DNA from: Ketogulonicigenium vulgare WSH-001
GTDB lineage: Bacteria; Pseudomonadota; Alphaproteobacteria; Rhodobacterales; Rhodobacteraceae
DNA: 64,000 nt
NCBI RefSeq assembly: GCF_000223375.1
Contig: NC_017384.1
Span: 1,552,501 to 1,616,500 of the forward strand
Direction: 5' to 3'
This document shows, in pieces, positions 22,157-32,129 of this stretch (the stretch's first letter is position 1; each line of letters opens with the position of its first letter). The position numbers and the translations under genes were made by a program. The notes under the pieces are model-generated. The model ran no database searches, was not told the DNA's origin, and saw only the letters and a list, made by a program, of their open reading frames with translations.

Positions 22157-22518
22157 GCCCGACCTCGTTTTGACAGCCAAGCGAAGACAGCGGCAGTGAC
22201 CAGCAGCGTGATCAAGGTCGAGCCCACAAGTGCCGCCACCATCGGCCACAGCTGCGGTGCAATCGCATCGAAATAAACGATGATGCCGACACCCCCCGGC
22301 ACGAAGAACAGCCCCAGCACCGACAGCAACCGATCCGCGACTTTCACTGTTTCGCTTTGCTCGACCGCCGCATCGCCGGTGCGGCGCGCCTGGATCAGCA
22401 ATAGCGCGAACAGCAGCACGATCCCGATCACCGGCGCCGACAATGGCCAGCCGGTCAATCGGATCACAATCTCGCCCACCAATTGGCAGGCGAGAATCAC
22501 AAATAGGCCCTTTAACAT
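22153..22518 (-). CDS. lrgA: LrgA/CidA-family membrane protein
   Basis: A 121-residue protein with four hydrophobic segments, matching CidA/LrgA (MLKGLFVILACQLVGE; LPLSAPVIG-type turn WPLSAPVIGIVLLF; LGLFFVPGGVGII). The ATG at 22518 with AGGAA upstream gives the standard family start. The pair follows a terminator after mraY, so it seems separately transcribed despite adjacency to the cell-wall genes. Confidence 0.87.
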   Translation of the reverse strand: MLKGLFVILACQLVGEIVIRLTGWPLSAPVIGIVLLFALLLIQARRTGDAAVEQSETVKVADRLLSVLGLFFVPGGVGIIVYFDAIAPQLWPMVAALVGSTLITLLVTAAVFAWLSKRGRA

Positions 22519-22542
22519 CACGGTTCCTGAAATCGTAAAAAG

Positions 22543-22565
22543 GCCCACCGTGGCAGGCGGGCCGT
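22543..22565 (-). terminator. Terminator after mraY
   Basis: GGCCCACC and GGCGGGCC (one mismatch-type pairing, G-T tolerant) form a stem followed on minus by TTTTT. It lies between the mraY stop and lrgA and marks the end of the mraZ-mraY block. Confidence 0.75.
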
Positions 22566-22570
22566 AAATC

Positions 22571-23653
22571 TTAGCGTAGCTTTAGCGTCGAAAGGCCGAT
22601 CAGCGCCAGCACCAACGCAATGATCCAGAACCGGATGACGATCTGCGATTCCGACCAGCCCTTTTTCTCGAAATGGTGGTGAATCGGCGCCATCAGGAAG
22701 ATGCGTTTTCCGGTACGCTTGAAATACAGCACCTGAATGATCACCGACATCGCCTCGACCACGAACAGGCCGCCGACGACCGCCAGCACCAGCTCGTGTT
22801 TAACGACGATCGCGATCGCACCCAGTGCGCCGCCCAGCGCAAGGCTGCCGGTATCGCCCATGAACACGGCCGCAGGCGGCGCGTTATACCACAAGAACCC
22901 AAGGCCGGCCCCGATCAGCGCGGCGCAGAACACCACGATCTCGGCCGATCCCGGGACGTAATGCACGTCAAGATAGGTCGAAAAGTCGGCGCGTCCGACG
23001 AAATAAGCGATAATGCCAAAGGTGCCCGCCGCGATCATCACCGGCATGATCGCCAGCCCATCAAGACCATCGGTCAGGTTCACCGCATTCGCCGCGCCCA
23101 CGATGACAATCGCGGCAAAGGGAATGAACAAAATGCCAAGGTTCAGCAGCAGCGATTTAAAGAACGGCACCGCCAGATGGTTCGCCATTGCATCGGGCTG
23201 GTAATAGCTGGCCCAGAATCCGGCAATGGCCGCGATCAAAAAGCCCAGCAGCAACCGCACACGACCCGAAAGCCCCGCCGTGGTTTGCTTACTGACCTTG
23301 GCATAGTCATCGACAAAGCCAATCGCCGCATAGCCCAGCGTGACGAACAGCACGACCCAGATAAAGGCATTGTCCCAGCGCGCCCATAGCAGCGTCGCCG
23401 CCACCACGCCGCCGATAATCAGCAGGCCGCCCATTGTGGGGGTGCCCGCCTTGACGAAATGCCCGGCGGGGCCGTCTTCGCGGATCGGTTGCCCCTTGCC
23501 CTGCACGCGGCGCAGGTGGTTGATCAGCGGACGGCCAAAGATGAACCCAATCAGCAACGCCGTGAAAAACGCCCCGCCCGCCCGGAACGTGATATAGCGG
23601 AACAGATTGAAGGGGCCGCTGCCATCGGACAGAGCTGTCAGCCAGTAAAGCAT
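22571..23653 (-). CDS. mraY: Phospho-N-acetylmuramoyl-pentapeptide transferase
   Basis: Integral membrane enzyme making lipid I from UDP-MurNAc-pentapeptide and undecaprenyl phosphate. The 360 residues have about ten membrane segments and the family motifs [19 protein letters not shown] (catalytic aspartates), [13 protein letters not shown] and [11 protein letters not shown]. It follows murF by 8 bp with AGGAAAA upstream. In most relatives murD and ftsW come next; here a terminator and lrgAB follow instead. Confidence 0.97.
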   Translation of the reverse strand: MLYWLTALSDGSGPFNLFRYITFRAGGAFFTALLIGFIFGRPLINHLRRVQGKGQPIREDGPAGHFVKAGTPTMGGLLIIGGVVAATLLWARWDNAFIWVVLFVTLGYAAIGFVDDYAKVSKQTTAGLSGRVRLLLGFLIAAIAGFWASYYQPDAMANHLAVPFFKSLLLNLGILFIPFAAIVIVGAANAVNLTDGLDGLAIMPVMIAAGTFGIIAYFVGRADFSTYLDVHYVPGSAEIVVFCAALIGAGLGFLWYNAPPAAVFMGDTGSLALGGALGAIAIVVKHELVLAVVGGLFVVEAMSVIIQVLYFKRTGKRIFLMAPIHHHFEKKGWSESQIVIRFWIIALVLALIGLSTLKLR

Positions 23654-23661
23654 TGTTTTTC

Positions 23662-25098
23662 CTATTCCAAAGTCTCAGGCGGCGCGCAGCCAAGCTTGCG
23701 CAGCGCATCCACGATGATCGAGACACGGCTGCCTTTTGAACCTTTTACCAGCACCACATCGCCCGCATCTGCAATGCGGGTGATATGGGGCAAAATCTCT
23801 TCGGGGGTGGCCAGCCAATAGGCCCGCTCGGCGGGCAAAGCGGCGTGTAGCGCCTTCATCCTGGTGCCGACACAAACGATCAGATCGGCGGCCGTCAGGG
23901 CGTGATCCTCGGCAAGGGCGGCGTGCAGGGCCATCTCGTCGGGGCCGAGCTCCAGCATATCGCCCAACACGGCAACGCGTCGCCCGCGCGCCAGCCGCCC
24001 GACGCCGTCGACCGGCTCGGACAAGGCCAGCACATCCAGCGCCGCCGCCATCGAGGTCGGGTTCGCGTTATACGCGTCGTCGATCAGCTCGAAGGTGCGC
24101 CCCTCGCGCAGCGGATCAAGGCTGATGATCTGGCGCATACCGCGACCTGCAGGCGGTGCCCATTCGGCCAGCGCGACCAGTGCCCGCGCACGGTCCATGC
24201 CCAAAGCATCCGCCGCCGCGATCACCGCCAGTGCGTTCACCGCGAAATGGCGACCGGCGCTTGCGACCTTCATGTGAAAGGGCGTGCGCCATGCACGGCC
24301 TGATGCAACCGTGACACCGGCGCGCACGCGCAGATCGGTCAGGCGGTGGTGATTGCGGGGCGTCTCGCCAAAGGTGATGACCCGCGCGCCTTTGTCCTTT
24401 GCCGCAGCGATCAGGATCGGGGAAACCGCTAGATCGCCGTTCACGACAGCGGTGCCGCGCGGCAAAAGTCCCTCGAATATCGCCGCTTTCTCATGGGCGA
24501 TGCCCTCGATACTGCCAAAGGCCTCGAAATGCGCGGCGGCGACGGTGGTGATGACGCCAACATGCGGCTGCACCATGCGCGACAGCGGCGCGATCTCGCC
24601 CGGATGGCTCATGCCCAGTTCGAGCACACCATATTCGGTGTCGGCGGGCATCCGCGCCAGCGTCAGCGGCACGCCCCAATGGTTGTTATAGCTGGCCTCA
24701 GACGCATGGGTGCGCCCCGCAGCCGCCAGCACGGTGCGCAGCATTTCCTTGGTCGAGGTTTTGCCGACCGATCCCGTGACCGCGACGATCTTCGCCTTGG
24801 TCCGCGCGCGCGCCGCACGGCCCATGGCCTCGAGCGCAGCCAGCACGTCATCAACAATCAGCAGCGGCGCGTTCGCGGGCAGACCCTCGGGCACGCGCGA
24901 CACCAGCGCAGCAGCCGCACCCTTTTCCAGCGCGCTCGCAACAAAGTCATGGCCATCGCGCGCAGCGGCCAGCGCCACGAACAGATCGCCCGGCTGCAAA
25001 GTGCGGGTATCGATAGAGACACCCGTTACGGCAAAATCACGCGTCAGGCGCCCCCCCGTCGCGGCAGCGGCCTCGACCCCGGTCCAAAGCGCGCTCAT
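23662..25098 (-). CDS. murF: UDP-N-acetylmuramoyl-tripeptide:D-alanyl-D-alanine ligase
   Basis: Adds D-Ala-D-Ala to complete the UDP-MurNAc-pentapeptide. The 478 residues show the Mur-ligase ATP loop [14 protein letters not shown] near residue 110, the HxxN-type [10 protein letters not shown], the [10 protein letters not shown] segment, [13 protein letters not shown] and the C-terminal LGDMLELG domain. It overlaps murE by 4 bp (ATGA). Confidence 0.97.
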   Translation of the reverse strand: MSALWTGVEAAAATGGRLTRDFAVTGVSIDTRTLQPGDLFVALAAARDGHDFVASALEKGAAAALVSRVPEGLPANAPLLIVDDVLAALEAMGRAARARTKAKIVAVTGSVGKTSTKEMLRTVLAAAGRTHASEASYNNHWGVPLTLARMPADTEYGVLELGMSHPGEIAPLSRMVQPHVGVITTVAAAHFEAFGSIEGIAHEKAAIFEGLLPRGTAVVNGDLAVSPILIAAAKDKGARVITFGETPRNHHRLTDLRVRAGVTVASGRAWRTPFHMKVASAGRHFAVNALAVIAAADALGMDRARALVALAEWAPPAGRGMRQIISLDPLREGRTFELIDDAYNANPTSMAAALDVLALSEPVDGVGRLARGRRVAVLGDMLELGPDEMALHAALAEDHALTAADLIVCVGTRMKALHAALPAERAYWLATPEEILPHITRIADAGDVVLVKGSKGSRVSIIVDALRKLGCAPPETLE

Positions 25099-26606
25099 AT
25101 CAACCCCTCCAAGGCGGCAACCGCGATGCTTGCCTGTTCCACATCGTCAAACGGCAACACGTCATGACCCACGATCTGGCCCGATTCGTGGCCCTTGCCG
25201 CAGATGATCAGGGCATCGCCGGCCTCAAGCATATCAACGCCGCGCAAGATCGCCTCGGCGCGGTCGCCGACCTCTCGCACGTCGCAGCCGCCTTCGGCCA
25301 CCGCGCCCGCCATCACAGCATCACGGATGGTTGCCGCGTCCTCGGTACGGGGATTGTCGTCGGTGACGATGACCATATCGGCAAAGCGTGCGGCGGCCGC
25401 GCCCATCAACGGGCGTTTCGTGCGGTCGCGGTCGCCCCCTGCCCCCACAATTGCCACAACGCGGCCCATCACATGCGGGCGGATCGCCTGTAGTACGGTT
25501 TCAATCGCATCGGGTGTATGCGCGAAATCGACAAAAACCGAGGCGCCATTGCCGCGCCGCGCTGCCAATTGCATCCGGCCACGCACCGTCGTCAGATGCG
25601 GGAAAGCCGCGAAAACATGCGCCGGATCATCGCCCGAGGCAATCGCAAGCCCCGCCGCCAGCAGCACATTTTCAGCCTGAAAACCGCCGATCAGATCAAG
25701 ACGCTGCTGATAGGCCTGGCCGCGCCATTCAAACCGCAGATCCTGTCCCGTCGCATCGAACCTTTGCGCCACCAGCCGCATTCGCGCGCCGGGATTCTTG
25801 CCAACGCCCAATATCTCCTGCCCGCGATCTTCGGCCACGCGCGCGATATCCGCGCCTTTGGGGTCGTCAATATTGATCACCGCAATCCCATCTTCGGGCA
25901 GCAGGCGCGAAAACAGGCCCGCCTTTGCGTTGAAATAGGCGTCGAAGGTCTTGTGATAATCCAGATGATCTTGCGAAAAATTTGTGAAACCTGCGACAGA
26001 CAGCATCACACCTTCCAGACGGCGCTGTTCGATCCCATGGGACGAAGCCTCCATCGCCGCATGGGTCACGCCCGCCTCTGCGGCCTCGGACAGGATACGC
26101 TGCAAGGTCAGCGCATCAGGTGTCGTATGCTTGAGCGGGAAATGCCAATCGCCATCCACACCCGTCGTGCCAATGTTAATCGCTTTGTGGCCTGCATATT
26201 GCCAAATCTGGCGCAAAAAGCTGGTGACCGAGGTCTTGCCATTCGTTCCTGTGACAGCGGCCATCATCGCTGGCTGCACGCCAAACCACAGGGCAGCGGC
26301 GCCCGCGACCGCGGCGCGGACATCGCGCATGACGACCAGGCCGACTTCTTGCCCGATCAGCGTATCGCCAATAATAGCCGCCCCGGCAGGGTCGGTGACA
26401 ATTGCCGTCGCGCCGGCTTTCAGCGCCCGTTCGACAAAGCTTGCGCCATGCACCTGCGTTCCGGGCAATGCAGCAAACAGCATGCCGGGGCGCAGATCGC
26501 GACTATCAATGGCAATGCCGCTGACGCGTCGGGCCGAGCCTCGCGCCCCAGTTGCGCCATGCAGACCCAGCTCGGCCAGCGATTTGGTGATCTGCCCGTT
26601 TGGCAT
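25095..26606 (-). CDS. murE: UDP-MurNAc-dipeptide:meso-diaminopimelate ligase
   Basis: Adds the third stem-peptide residue. The 503 residues have VTGTNGKTSVTSFL near residue 112, MEASSHGI, and the DNPR motif (TDDNPRTED) that selects meso-diaminopimelate rather than lysine, as expected for a Gram-negative. Length and ATP-binding features are normal. It is 36 bp downstream of ftsI. Confidence 0.97.
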   Translation of the reverse strand: MPNGQITKSLAELGLHGATGARGSARRVSGIAIDSRDLRPGMLFAALPGTQVHGASFVERALKAGATAIVTDPAGAAIIGDTLIGQEVGLVVMRDVRAAVAGAAALWFGVQPAMMAAVTGTNGKTSVTSFLRQIWQYAGHKAINIGTTGVDGDWHFPLKHTTPDALTLQRILSEAAEAGVTHAAMEASSHGIEQRRLEGVMLSVAGFTNFSQDHLDYHKTFDAYFNAKAGLFSRLLPEDGIAVINIDDPKGADIARVAEDRGQEILGVGKNPGARMRLVAQRFDATGQDLRFEWRGQAYQQRLDLIGGFQAENVLLAAGLAIASGDDPAHVFAAFPHLTTVRGRMQLAARRGNGASVFVDFAHTPDAIETVLQAIRPHVMGRVVAIVGAGGDRDRTKRPLMGAAAARFADMVIVTDDNPRTEDAATIRDAVMAGAVAEGGCDVREVGDRAEAILRGVDMLEAGDALIICGKGHESGQIVGHDVLPFDDVEQASIAVAALEGLI

Positions 26607-26642
26607 ATGGCCCCCAACGATTCTATTAAGACCATTGCGCGA

Positions 26643-28427
26643 TCAACGCGCGATGGCTGTTACACCCGATGAGGCCAAAAGCTCAACAGCAGGACGCACC
26701 CCCAGCAGCGGCGCGATGCGCCGGATGATCTCTGCCGTGACGGGAACCGTCGTCCAACCTGCGGTGCGTCGCGTCATCCCGGCGATATATTCCGAGGCCT
26801 CATCCAGCGTAATGACAAAGACATAGCGCGGATCATTCATCGGGAACGCGCCCGCAAAGGTCGCGATCACCTTGTCATCATAATAGCCACCGGTGGGACG
26901 CGGCTTGTCCGCCGATCCGGTTTTACCGCCAACTTCATAACCGGGCACATCCGCGAACGAGGCCGTGCCCGATGTCACCACAGCGCGCAGCATTTCGCGT
27001 ACATCCTGCGAGGTGGCAGGGCTGATAATCGGCACGCCCTGCACATGCTCCTCAGTATGCAACAATGTCGGGCGCACCAGATGCCCACCATTCACCATCG
27101 TCGCATAGCCCGCAGCCAGATGGACGGGCGAGGACGAGAACCCATGCCCGTAAGAGGCGGTGATCGAGGTTAGCTCGCCCCAAGTACGCGGCAACAGCGG
27201 CACACCGGTCGCCGCCTCGCTCAGCTCCAGCGCCGTTGGCTGCAAAAAGCCAAGGCTGCCCAGAAAATTCCGCTGCCGCTCGGGCCCGATCAGCATGGCA
27301 AGGCGCGCCGATCCCACGTTCGAGGATTTCTCAATAATCCGGTGCACCGAATTCGTCGGGCCGTAATTGTCGAAATCGCTGATGCGGAAACGGCCAACAA
27401 CCAGCGGGCTGCGCGTATCCAGCACGGTGTCTTGATTGACCAGCCCCAGTTCAATCGCCTGCGCCGCCGCGAAAATCTTAAAGACCGATCCAAGTTCATA
27501 GACCCCCTGCACCGCGCGATTGAACAGCGGGCTGTCGGATTGATCGCCCGTAGTCAGCACACGCGGGCGGTCATTGGGGTCGAAATCGGGCAGCGACGCC
27601 ATGGCGATAATCTCGCCGGTATAGGCATCCATAATGATGCCGGACGCGCCTTTGGCGTTCAACATGGTCATGCCGCCGTAAAGCACCTCTTCGACAGCGG
27701 CTTGTACCGTCAGGTCGATCGACAGTTGCAACGGCTCGGCGGCCATGGCGGGATCACGCAGGCGGGCGTCAAAGAAACGCTCGACCCCCGCAACGCCGAT
27801 CACCTCGGCCGAGGCGACGCCCTCGGACCCAAAGCCCGCGCCGCCCATGATATGGGCCGCAACCGGGCCGTTCGGATAAAGCCGCGTCTCGCGCGCGCCG
27901 AACAAAATGCCTGGATCGCCGATGTCATGCACCGCCTGGCGCTGTTCGGGCGAGATCTGGCGGCGAATCCACATGAAACGGCGCTCGGAATTGAAATCCT
28001 GATGCAGGCGCGCCTCATCCAGCTCGGGGAAAATACGCGCGAGTTCGCTTGCCGCGCGATCAGGATCGATCAACTGGTGCGGGTGGACATAGACCGAGGC
28101 GGTCTCGATATTCGTCGCCAGCAGACGGCCGTTGCGGTCGACAATATCGCCGCGCTGGCTGGTGATGACCGCGCCCGCGCCTGACGACATGGTCGGCTCG
28201 CCCGGATCGGTCGAAGCCAGCAGCGCCATGCGCCCGCCGACCATCACAAAGCCCATGACAAAGGCCGCCCCCAACACCAAAAGGCGCAGTTCCGCGCGTT
28301 GGCGGCCGTGGTCGCGTTCCTCTTCCTGACGCAGGCGCATATTCTCGCGCTGGATCGCGTCGGTGCTTTCGCCGCTTTCGCGCGCCTGCAAAATCCGGGC
28401 CAAGGGGCGTAGGGGTTTACGGATCAT
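26643..28427 (-). CDS. ftsI: Septal peptidoglycan transpeptidase FtsI (PBP3)
   Basis: A 594-residue class B penicillin-binding protein: basic cytoplasmic tail, membrane anchor (about 48-70), pedestal domain, then the transpeptidase with SVFK (about 315, catalytic Ser), SSN (about 370) and KTG (GGKTGSADKP, about 500). It works with FtsW at the septum. The N-terminal tail is about 45 residues and charged, longer than in E. coli but usual for the order. ATG overlaps the ftsL stop by 4 bp. Confidence 0.96.
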   Translation of the reverse strand: MIRKPLRPLARILQARESGESTDAIQRENMRLRQEEERDHGRQRAELRLLVLGAAFVMGFVMVGGRMALLASTDPGEPTMSSGAGAVITSQRGDIVDRNGRLLATNIETASVYVHPHQLIDPDRAASELARIFPELDEARLHQDFNSERRFMWIRRQISPEQRQAVHDIGDPGILFGARETRLYPNGPVAAHIMGGAGFGSEGVASAEVIGVAGVERFFDARLRDPAMAAEPLQLSIDLTVQAAVEEVLYGGMTMLNAKGASGIIMDAYTGEIIAMASLPDFDPNDRPRVLTTGDQSDSPLFNRAVQGVYELGSVFKIFAAAQAIELGLVNQDTVLDTRSPLVVGRFRISDFDNYGPTNSVHRIIEKSSNVGSARLAMLIGPERQRNFLGSLGFLQPTALELSEAATGVPLLPRTWGELTSITASYGHGFSSSPVHLAAGYATMVNGGHLVRPTLLHTEEHVQGVPIISPATSQDVREMLRAVVTSGTASFADVPGYEVGGKTGSADKPRPTGGYYDDKVIATFAGAFPMNDPRYVFVITLDEASEYIAGMTRRTAGWTTVPVTAEIIRRIAPLLGVRPAVELLASSGVTAIAR

Positions 28428-28789
28428 GGCAGAATTGCCTCTGTCACATTGGCTTCGGGAAGGATATCAAACCCGCCGGGCTGCGGCGTCGGCTGAACAG
28501 TCGGCGGCGGAAACGGGATCGTATCGATGCGGCCAAAGGTTTCCGGCATCATCGGAAGCAAGCCAAGCTCGCCAAAATTCAGCGCGACAAGTTCGGACAA
28601 ACGGTCGGGACGGTTCAGATAGGCCCATTCGGCGCGCAGCATCGTATTGCGGCTATGGGTTGCGGCAATCTGATTGCGCAGACTGTTCACTTCGCGCTGC
28701 GCGGCCTGCGTCTGATAATTCTCGCGATAAGCCCAAAAGGCCAGCCCCATCACGAACAAAGCGATCGCGATATTGAGCAGCGCTCTCAT
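28424..28789 (-). CDS. ftsL: Cell division protein FtsL
   Basis: A 121-residue bitopic protein: membrane segment at about 6-22 ([16 protein letters not shown]), then a coiled-coil heptad region ([33 protein letters not shown]) and a proline-rich tail. This is the standard shape of FtsL, which with FtsB and FtsQ activates FtsWI. Sequence conservation is low, so position between rsmH and ftsI carries much of the assignment. Confidence 0.9.
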   Translation of the reverse strand: MRALLNIAIALFVMGLAFWAYRENYQTQAAQREVNSLRNQIAATHSRNTMLRAEWAYLNRPDRLSELVALNFGELGLLPMMPETFGRIDTIPFPPPTVQPTPQPGGFDILPEANVTEAILP

Positions 28790-29772
28790 CTGCGGCCACC
28801 GCGCGGTTTTGCGGGCTCCAGCGTGGGCATTCCGATCTCGCCCGGATCAAGCATCTCGGCGGGCGCATCAGTGCGCTTTGCAACACGCAGCAGCGCAGAA
28901 CGCGAACGCGGATTCGCGGCGACTTCGTCATCGTCGGGCTGAATAGCCTTGCGCGTGACCAGCGTGAAAGCGGGCGGCGCGGATTGCACTTCGGGCGCAT
29001 AGCGGCTGCCGCCGCCCACCGCACCCGCGCGCAGCTGCATGAACCGTTTGACCATCCGATCCTCGACCGAATGAAAGGTCACAACGGCCAGATAGCCACC
29101 TGGCTTCAAGATGCGTTCAGCGGCCGCAAGCCCATCATAAAGCTGGCGATATTCATCATTCACCGCGATACGCAGCGCCTGAAAGCTGCGCGTGGCGGGA
29201 TGGCTTTGCCCCGGCTTTTGGCGCGGCAGGCAAGATGACACGATCTCGGCCAGCTCCAGCGTGCGCGTGATGGGACGCGCCTGCACAATCGCGCGGGCAA
29301 TCCGGCGCGAGGCGCGCTCTTCGCCAAACAGGTACAGGATATTGGCCAGCTCTTCTTCGGGCAGCGTGTTGCACAGATCAGCCGCGGTCGGGCCGCTGTC
29401 GCCCATGCGCATATCCAGCGGGCCTTCCTTTTGAAAGGAAAAGCCGCGTTCAGCCTGGTCGATCTGCATCGACGAGACGCCCAGATCCAAAACGACGCCA
29501 TCGACCATCTCGCCGACGATCTCGTCCATTTCGGAAAAAGTGCCAAGGCGCAGATCAACGCGATCCGGCATTGCGGCGCGCCAATCGGCGGACAGGGGGA
29601 ACACGCTGGGGTCACGGTCGATGCCGATGACCTTATCCGCACCCGCCGCCAGCAGATCACGCGTATAGCCGCCCGCGCCAAAGGTACCATCCACCCAAAC
29701 GCCCTGCACAGGCGCAACCGCCCGCACCAGCGGCTTGATCAGAACGGAAACATGCGGGGCGTCGTTGGCCAT
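28786..29772 (-). CDS. rsmH: 16S rRNA (cytosine(1402)-N(4))-methyltransferase
   Basis: AdoMet-dependent methylation of C1402 in 16S rRNA. The 328 residues include the AdoMet motif [15 protein letters not shown] near residue 30, [13 protein letters not shown] with [13 protein letters not shown], and the C-terminal [20 protein letters not shown]. It begins 3 bp after the mraZ stop. Confidence 0.97.
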   Translation of the reverse strand: MANDAPHVSVLIKPLVRAVAPVQGVWVDGTFGAGGYTRDLLAAGADKVIGIDRDPSVFPLSADWRAAMPDRVDLRLGTFSEMDEIVGEMVDGVVLDLGVSSMQIDQAERGFSFQKEGPLDMRMGDSGPTAADLCNTLPEEELANILYLFGEERASRRIARAIVQARPITRTLELAEIVSSCLPRQKPGQSHPATRSFQALRIAVNDEYRQLYDGLAAAERILKPGGYLAVVTFHSVEDRMVKRFMQLRAGAVGGGSRYAPEVQSAPPAFTLVTRKAIQPDDDEVAANPRSRSALLRVAKRTDAPAEMLDPGEIGMPTLEPAKPRGGRR

Positions 29773-29775
29773 ATC

Positions 29776-30267
29776 CTAGCCCTGCAGCAGCGACAGCGGG
29801 TCGAAATCATCGCCCTGCGTGGCAAGGAAGGCCTCGACCTCGGCCGTGATCGTATCGGCAAAGGTTTGGTTTTCCCAAATCTCGAAATGATCGCCCGCGC
29901 CGGTAAAGCGCAACTCGCCCTCGGCCAGACCCAGCTTGGCACGCTGATCCGACGGCATCACCGTGCGGCCGTCTTTGTCGACCTCAAGGCGCACCGATTG
30001 ACCAAGGATCAAACGCGAGGCGATGCGGCGCCCGGGCGACCCCTGTGGCATTTTCTGAATGTCGTCAGCGATCTGGCGAAAAGCCGCAACGGTGTAAACG
30101 CGTAGGCAGTTCTTTAGGTGATCGCCATACAGCAGATAAAGTCCGGGGTTCGTGCCTGCGGCCCAATCGGGATCATGGCTTTCCAGCACACGGCGAAAAT
30201 CGGCGGGAACAGACATGCGTCCCTTCCCGTCGATCTTTTGCACATATTCGCCGGTAAAGCTGACCAA
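29776..30267 (-). CDS. mraZ: Transcriptional regulator MraZ
   Basis: Double AbrB-fold DNA-binding protein that represses its own dcw operon in E. coli. Two motifs, KIDGKGRMSVPADFRRV and EVDKDGRTVMPSDQRAKLG, mark the two half-domains. The frame is open to an ATG at 30435, but family alignment and an AGAAAGGG upstream support a TTG start at 30267, giving 163 residues. The upstream extra sequence overlaps a strong terminator hairpin and is probably leader RNA, not protein. Confidence 0.88.
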   Translation of the reverse strand: MVSFTGEYVQKIDGKGRMSVPADFRRVLESHDPDWAAGTNPGLYLLYGDHLKNCLRVYTVAAFRQIADDIQKMPQGSPGRRIASRLILGQSVRLEVDKDGRTVMPSDQRAKLGLAEGELRFTGAGDHFEIWENQTFADTITAEVEAFLATQGDDFDPLSLLQG

Positions 30268-30358
30268 AGCCGCACTACCCTTTCTTGTATGTCCCTCGTC
30301 CCGACATCTTTGCCTGGGCCGATTGTTTTGGCGGCCCTTTGCAAGACCACCGAAAATG

Positions 30359-30394
30359 AAAAAACGGACCGTGCCGCTGCCACCGCACGATCCG
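30359..30394 (-). terminator. Strong intrinsic terminator inside the mraZ leader
   Basis: On minus, CGGATCGTGC pairs with GCACGGTCCG (10 bp, one G-T) around a 10-base loop, followed directly by TTTTTT. It lies about 92 nt before the mraZ TTG. A terminator between promoter and mraZ fits premature termination releasing a leader RNA, with the rest reading into dcw. Confidence 0.85.
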
Positions 30395-30646
30395 CCGATC
30401 ACGTCCCTTACGGGGATGTCTGGCTGCACGCTCATCTCTGCGGATGACTGCTCGCTGCGCGCGCCGGATCTATTTTTACGTCCGACTTTTCGTCGTTTGC
30501 CGTCCGGGGCAGTTGGCCCGCCCTCATCTGACAGAAGTGTCGAAGCGCCTGTAGAAACCTGCCTCGATAGTGCCGGATATTTTGCGTCTTCCGGTCACCG
30601 CTGGATTGTGAAGGTCACTTTCGTGAACTGCTCGACCCTTCCTTGG
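30359..30646 (-). ncRNA. UpsM-like leader sRNA upstream of mraZ (5' end uncertain)
   Basis: In Rhodobacter sphaeroides the dcw cluster has a long 5' leader whose promoter-proximal part is the abundant sRNA UpsM, ended by an intrinsic terminator before mraZ. This locus has the same layout: a long gene-free stretch upstream and a strong terminator about 90 nt before mraZ. The 3' end is set by the terminator. The 5' end is a guess from a possible promoter (TTGCGT at 30677-30682, 18-nt spacer, TATTTC at 30653-30658 on minus). Primary-sequence homology to UpsM was not tested. Confidence 0.5.
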
Positions 30647-30997
30647 GATCAGGAAATAGCATTGGGATTTCATGGAACGCAATGGGTTTTACTGGAATCT
30701 GCATAGGAACAGCCGCTGCCCCCTTGCGCCTATCCGCCGATCCGTGGAATCCGGCGCCCGAATCTGGCTGCATAAGGTAGCGAATCGCAGGCACCCCACC
30801 AGATATGGTGGATGCGGCATAAATGTCGCAGTGCGCAATTTGATGCATATTTTTCGAGGGGCTTGTCACGGCCGATTCGCGAAGCCGTGAACAGCATGTG
30901 AACATCAGCCCATCACCCAGCGTGCCCCAGCCAATCCCATTCAGACCAAGCGCAGCGATTCGCCGATGCCCCACCAATCCAGAAACCGCGCAAAAGG
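30395..30997. other. Gene-free region between mrp terminator and mraZ leader terminator
   Basis: About 600 bp without a credible gene; the short open frames here lack ribosome sites and family features. It should hold the dcw promoter on minus. A GAAA-capped TCAC/GTGA hairpin lies near 30617-30628. I looked for RNase P RNA (the GAGGAAAGTCCGG core) and found none. Three TGGG words near 30650-30690 are on the wrong strand and spacing for MraZ boxes. Confidence 0.6.
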
Positions 30998-31026
30998 AAA
31001 AGCGGCCAGCCCATTCGGCCAGCCGC
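30998..31026 (-). terminator. Terminator after mrp
   Basis: GCGGCTGGCC and GGCTGGCCGC on minus form a 10-bp stem with two G-T pairs around GAATG, followed by TTTTCC. It lies about 30 bp past the mrp stop and separates mrp from the dcw leader. Confidence 0.75.
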
Positions 31027-31058
31027 CCAGATGTCTTACGCGCCTTTTGCGCAACAGA

Positions 31059-32117
31059 TCAGGCCATGCCGCCCCGCACCAAACCAGCGGCCAATTGCGC
31101 AAAAGCATCCGCCATCACCCCATCGCCCAGTGCGACGGGACGCCCGGCATCACCCGCAAGGCGGGTCTCAAGGTCAATCGGCAATTGCGCCAGCAGCGGC
31201 AGACCCAGATTCTGTGCCTCGGCCGCCACACCGCCATGGCCGAAAATATGGCTTTCATGGCCGCAATTGGGACAGGTGAAATGGGACATGTTTTCGATCA
31301 GACCCAGAACAGGCGTGTGCAAGGTGTTGAACATGTCGATGGCCTTGCGCGCGTCGATCAGCGCCACGTCCTGCGGCGTGGACACAACAATCGCCCCCGT
31401 CAGCCGCGTGCGTTGCGACAAAGTCATCTGCACATCGCCGGTGCCGGGGGGCAGATCGACCAGCAGCACGTCCAACTCGCCCCAAGCGACTTGCCCCAAC
31501 ATCTGTTGCAGCGCGCCCATCAGCATAGGGCCGCGCCAGGCGACAGCCTTACCGGGCGCGACCAGCAGGCCCAGCGACATCATCGTCACGCCATGCGCCT
31601 GCACCGGGATCATCGTCTTGCCATCGGGAGACGCAGGCTTGCGGTGCTCGCCCATCATCAGCGGCTGCGAGGGGCCATAGATATCGGCGTCCAGCAGACC
31701 GACCCGACGCCCCGCCCGCGCCAGCGCCACAGCAAGATTTGCGGTGACGGTCGATTTTCCGACACCCCCCTTGCCCGAACCGATGGCGATAATGCTTTTG
31801 ATCCCGGCCACCGGTTGTGGCCCCGCAGGCTGTGCGGTGGGGTGGCGCCCCACCTTTAATGTCGGCGCGCCGCGCGCCGCCGTCAGCACTACGTTTACCT
31901 TTTGCACGCCCGGCAGCGCGGCAAGGACAGCCTCGGCGGCGGCGGGCACAGCGGCAAAGCGTTCGGCCATGGCGGCATCGGCCACCTCGATCACGAAACG
32001 CACCTCGCCCTCGACCAGGGCCAGCGCGCGCACCAGATCACGCGTGATCAGATCGCCACCGTCCGGCAGGGCCACTTGGCGCAGCGCCTCTAGAATCACA
32101 TCTTTCGTCAGCGCCAT
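31059..32117 (-). CDS. mrp: Mrp/NBP35 (ApbC)-family Fe-S cluster carrier ATPase
   Basis: A 352-residue P-loop ATPase that carries Fe-S clusters to apo-proteins. It has an N-terminal MIP18/DUF59-like domain (about 1-85), a linker and the ATPase with the deviant Walker [12 protein letters not shown] near residue 125. The cluster-binding CxxC is in FTCPNCGHE near residue 270. I chose the ATG at 32117 behind GGGGGTGAA; an ATG at 32129 would add four residues. Confidence 0.95.
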   Translation of the reverse strand: MALTKDVILEALRQVALPDGGDLITRDLVRALALVEGEVRFVIEVADAAMAERFAAVPAAAEAVLAALPGVQKVNVVLTAARGAPTLKVGRHPTAQPAGPQPVAGIKSIIAIGSGKGGVGKSTVTANLAVALARAGRRVGLLDADIYGPSQPLMMGEHRKPASPDGKTMIPVQAHGVTMMSLGLLVAPGKAVAWRGPMLMGALQQMLGQVAWGELDVLLVDLPPGTGDVQMTLSQRTRLTGAIVVSTPQDVALIDARKAIDMFNTLHTPVLGLIENMSHFTCPNCGHESHIFGHGGVAAEAQNLGLPLLAQLPIDLETRLAGDAGRPVALGDGVMADAFAQLAAGLVRGGMA

Positions 32118-32129
32118 TTTCACCCCCAA

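Noticed and set aside
30648..30690. TGGG repeats as MraZ boxes
   Set aside because: Three TGGG words are 19-20 nt apart on plus; MraZ boxes are about 10 nt apart and should read toward mraZ on minus.
30395..30997. RNase P RNA gene upstream of mraZ
   Set aside because: Looked for the conserved GAGGAAAGTCCGG core and other universal segments on both strands; none present.
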